This document shows, piece after piece, positions 62,994 to 64,000 of a stretch of DNA of 64,000 nt. The position numbers and the translations under genes were made by a program. Each line of letters starts with the position of its first letter. The first letter of the stretch is position 1. The stretch spans positions 1-64,000 of the forward strand of contig MKUN01000002.1 in NCBI GenBank assembly GCA_001897835.1, written 5' to 3'. Source of the DNA: Bacteroidetes bacterium 46-16. GTDB lineage: Bacteria > Bacteroidota > Bacteroidia > Chitinophagales > Chitinophagaceae. The notes under the pieces were generated by a model, which saw only the letters and a list, made by a program, of their open reading frames with translations, was not told the origin of the DNA and did not search any database.

Positions 62994-64000
62994 ATGGAAG
63001 TACATCTACAGGAAAAAATACTCCCGGAACATGAAGTATTGTTCAAAGAGAACAAGATATGTTTGCTTATCCCCACTTATAATAATGCAGGCAGCCTCGC
63101 AGATGTATTAAAGAATGTACTCGCTTACACCACAGATGTTGTTGTGGTCAATGATGGCTCTACCGATAACACGGCACAAATACTTGAAGGGTTTAAGGAC
63201 ATTCATATAATTAGTTATTCACCTAACCGTGGCAAGGGCATAGCTTTGCGTACAGGCATTAAGGAAGCCGCAAAGCTGGGATATAAATACGCTATTGCCA
63301 TGGATAGCGATGGCCAGCATTATGCCCATGACCTGCCAAAATTCCTCGAGGCGATACTCGAGCATCCCGGCTCCCTCATTGTAGGTGCCCGTAACCTCGA
63401 CCAGGAAAATGTGCCCGGTAAAAGCAGCTTTGGTAATCGCTTCTCCAATTTTTGGTATTGGGTGGAGACAGGTATCCGTTTACCCGATACACAATCTGGT
63501 TACAGGTTATATCCCGTGGCTAAACTGGCTAAGAAGAAATATTTCACGCATAAATATGAATTTGAGATAGAAGTGATGGTAAGGGCGGCATGGAGTGGTA
63601 TCCCTGTCATGAGTATTCCGATATCTGTTTACTACCCACCAGCCGCAGAACGTGTATCACACTTCAGGCCGTTCAAAGATTTTACCCGCATTAGCATACT
63701 CAATTCAGTATTGACCATTATTGCCCTGCTTTGGATAAAGCCGCGCGATTTTGTAAAGTTGATCTTTTCAAGGGATGGCTGGCGCAAGATATGGAAGGCT
63801 ATTTTCGTTAATCCGCAGGAAACCAATAATACCAAAGCGGCCTCAATAGGTTTTGGCGTATTCATGGGCATTGTTCCTATCTGGGGGTTCCAGTTGGCAG
63901 TGGGCATACCTTTAGCCATTATGATGCGGCTTAATAAAACCCTGTTCATCCTCGCAGCCAATATCAGCATCGTTCCTTTTATACCATTTATCCTAATGGC
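62994..64000 (+). CDS. Glycosyltransferase family 2 with C-terminal DUF2062, cut by the window end
   Basis: 335 residues are visible and the frame is open at the edge. KICLLIPTYNNAGSLADVL, NDGSTDNT, the metal-binding MDSDGQH, and DTQSGYRLYP form a polyprenyl-phosphate mannose synthase-like GT2 domain (about 22-245). A DUF2062 membrane domain follows (about 285 onward: GFGVFMGIVPIWGFQLAVG). It should act at the inner membrane on a lipid-linked sugar. It may be cotranscribed with the C45 hydrolase gene. The start ATG at 62994 gives a protein that begins 20 residues before the GT2 motif. Confidence 0.9.
   Translation, partial: MEVHLQEKILPEHEVLFKENKICLLIPTYNNAGSLADVLKNVLAYTTDVVVVNDGSTDNTAQILEGFKDIHIISYSPNRGKGIALRTGIKEAAKLGYKYAIAMDSDGQHYAHDLPKFLEAILEHPGSLIVGARNLDQENVPGKSSFGNRFSNFWYWVETGIRLPDTQSGYRLYPVAKLAKKKYFTHKYEFEIEVMVRAAWSGIPVMSIPISVYYPPAAERVSHFRPFKDFTRISILNSVLTIIALLWIKPRDFVKLIFSRDGWRKIWKAIFVNPQETNNTKAASIGFGVFMGIVPIWGFQLAVGIPLAIMMRLNKTLFILAANISIVPFIPFILM

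Noticed and set aside
1-64000. CRISPR array, rRNA, tRNA, insertion sequence or phage genes
   Set aside because: I saw no spaced direct repeats, no cloverleaf with a matched acceptor stem and no transposase or integrase frame. Reading by eye could miss a single tRNA; a tRNAscan-SE run would settle this.

Overview
The window reads as chromosomal DNA of a Bacteroidota bacterium, most likely of the Chitinophagales. Evidence: proteins with type IX secretion (T9SS) C-terminal domains, SprB repeats, a carboxypeptidase-regulatory-domain TonB receptor, DUF4476 and SPW-repeat proteins, a Bacteroidota-style -7 promoter word (TAnnTTTG) before many genes, and few recognisable Shine-Dalgarno sequences. I found no rRNA, tRNA, insertion sequence, prophage or CRISPR array. 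No gene-free stretch exceeds 300 bases.

Layout. 1-7.9 kb: tail of a T9SS cargo protein, an XRE regulator, a DUF2304/GT2 glycosyltransferase pair, a LuxC-like acyl-CoA reductase divergent from a 2[4Fe-4S] ferredoxin, a YflT-like stress protein, a double-OmpA protein and the potassium transporter Kup. 8-14.6 kb: a small secreted protein and two long co-linear paralogous T9SS surface proteins. 14.6-25.3 kb: acetyltransferase, ClC antiporter, exported C1B peptidase, F420-type reductase, M1 peptidase lipoprotein, a T9SS type A protein and a TonB receptor. 25.3-37.9 kb: geranylgeranyl-reductase-type flavoprotein, an operon of biotinyl carrier, DUF4476 protein, lipoprotein and pyruvate dehydrogenase E1 beta, a second M1 peptidase, gyrA, a TPR protein and a fatty-acid desaturase. 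37.9-45.4 kb: a molybdenum-enzyme neighbourhood (DUF763, FdhF/YdeP oxidoreductase, small conserved protein, FdhD, THEP1-like NTPase) divergent from TauE/SafE, DUF1634 and a Cys-motif protein. 45.4-54.2 kb: polysaccharide-type genes (two-domain oxidoreductase, Gfo/Idh, two GT4 enzymes), an SDR and a VKOR/SPW membrane protein. 54.3-58.8 kb: efp-accB-accC-rfbB-rfbA, apparently one transcription unit. 58.8-64 kb: hutI, aldo/keto reductase, a membrane-anchored C45-type Ntn hydrolase and a GT2-DUF2062 protein cut by the window end.

The most interesting points are an EF-P whose loop carries Arg32, as in rhamnosylated EF-Ps, encoded upstream of dTDP-sugar genes; the FdhF-FdhD-NTPase cluster in which the NTPase has a degenerate Walker A; a VKOR domain lacking its usual loop cysteines inside an SPW-repeat protein; a set of genes whose -7 promoter word lies only 4-7 bases before the start codon, suggesting leaderless mRNAs; and a nested palindrome between accB and accC. 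Several N-termini are called shorter than the longest open frame because the longer start would lie inside the predicted promoter or before a clear signal peptide.
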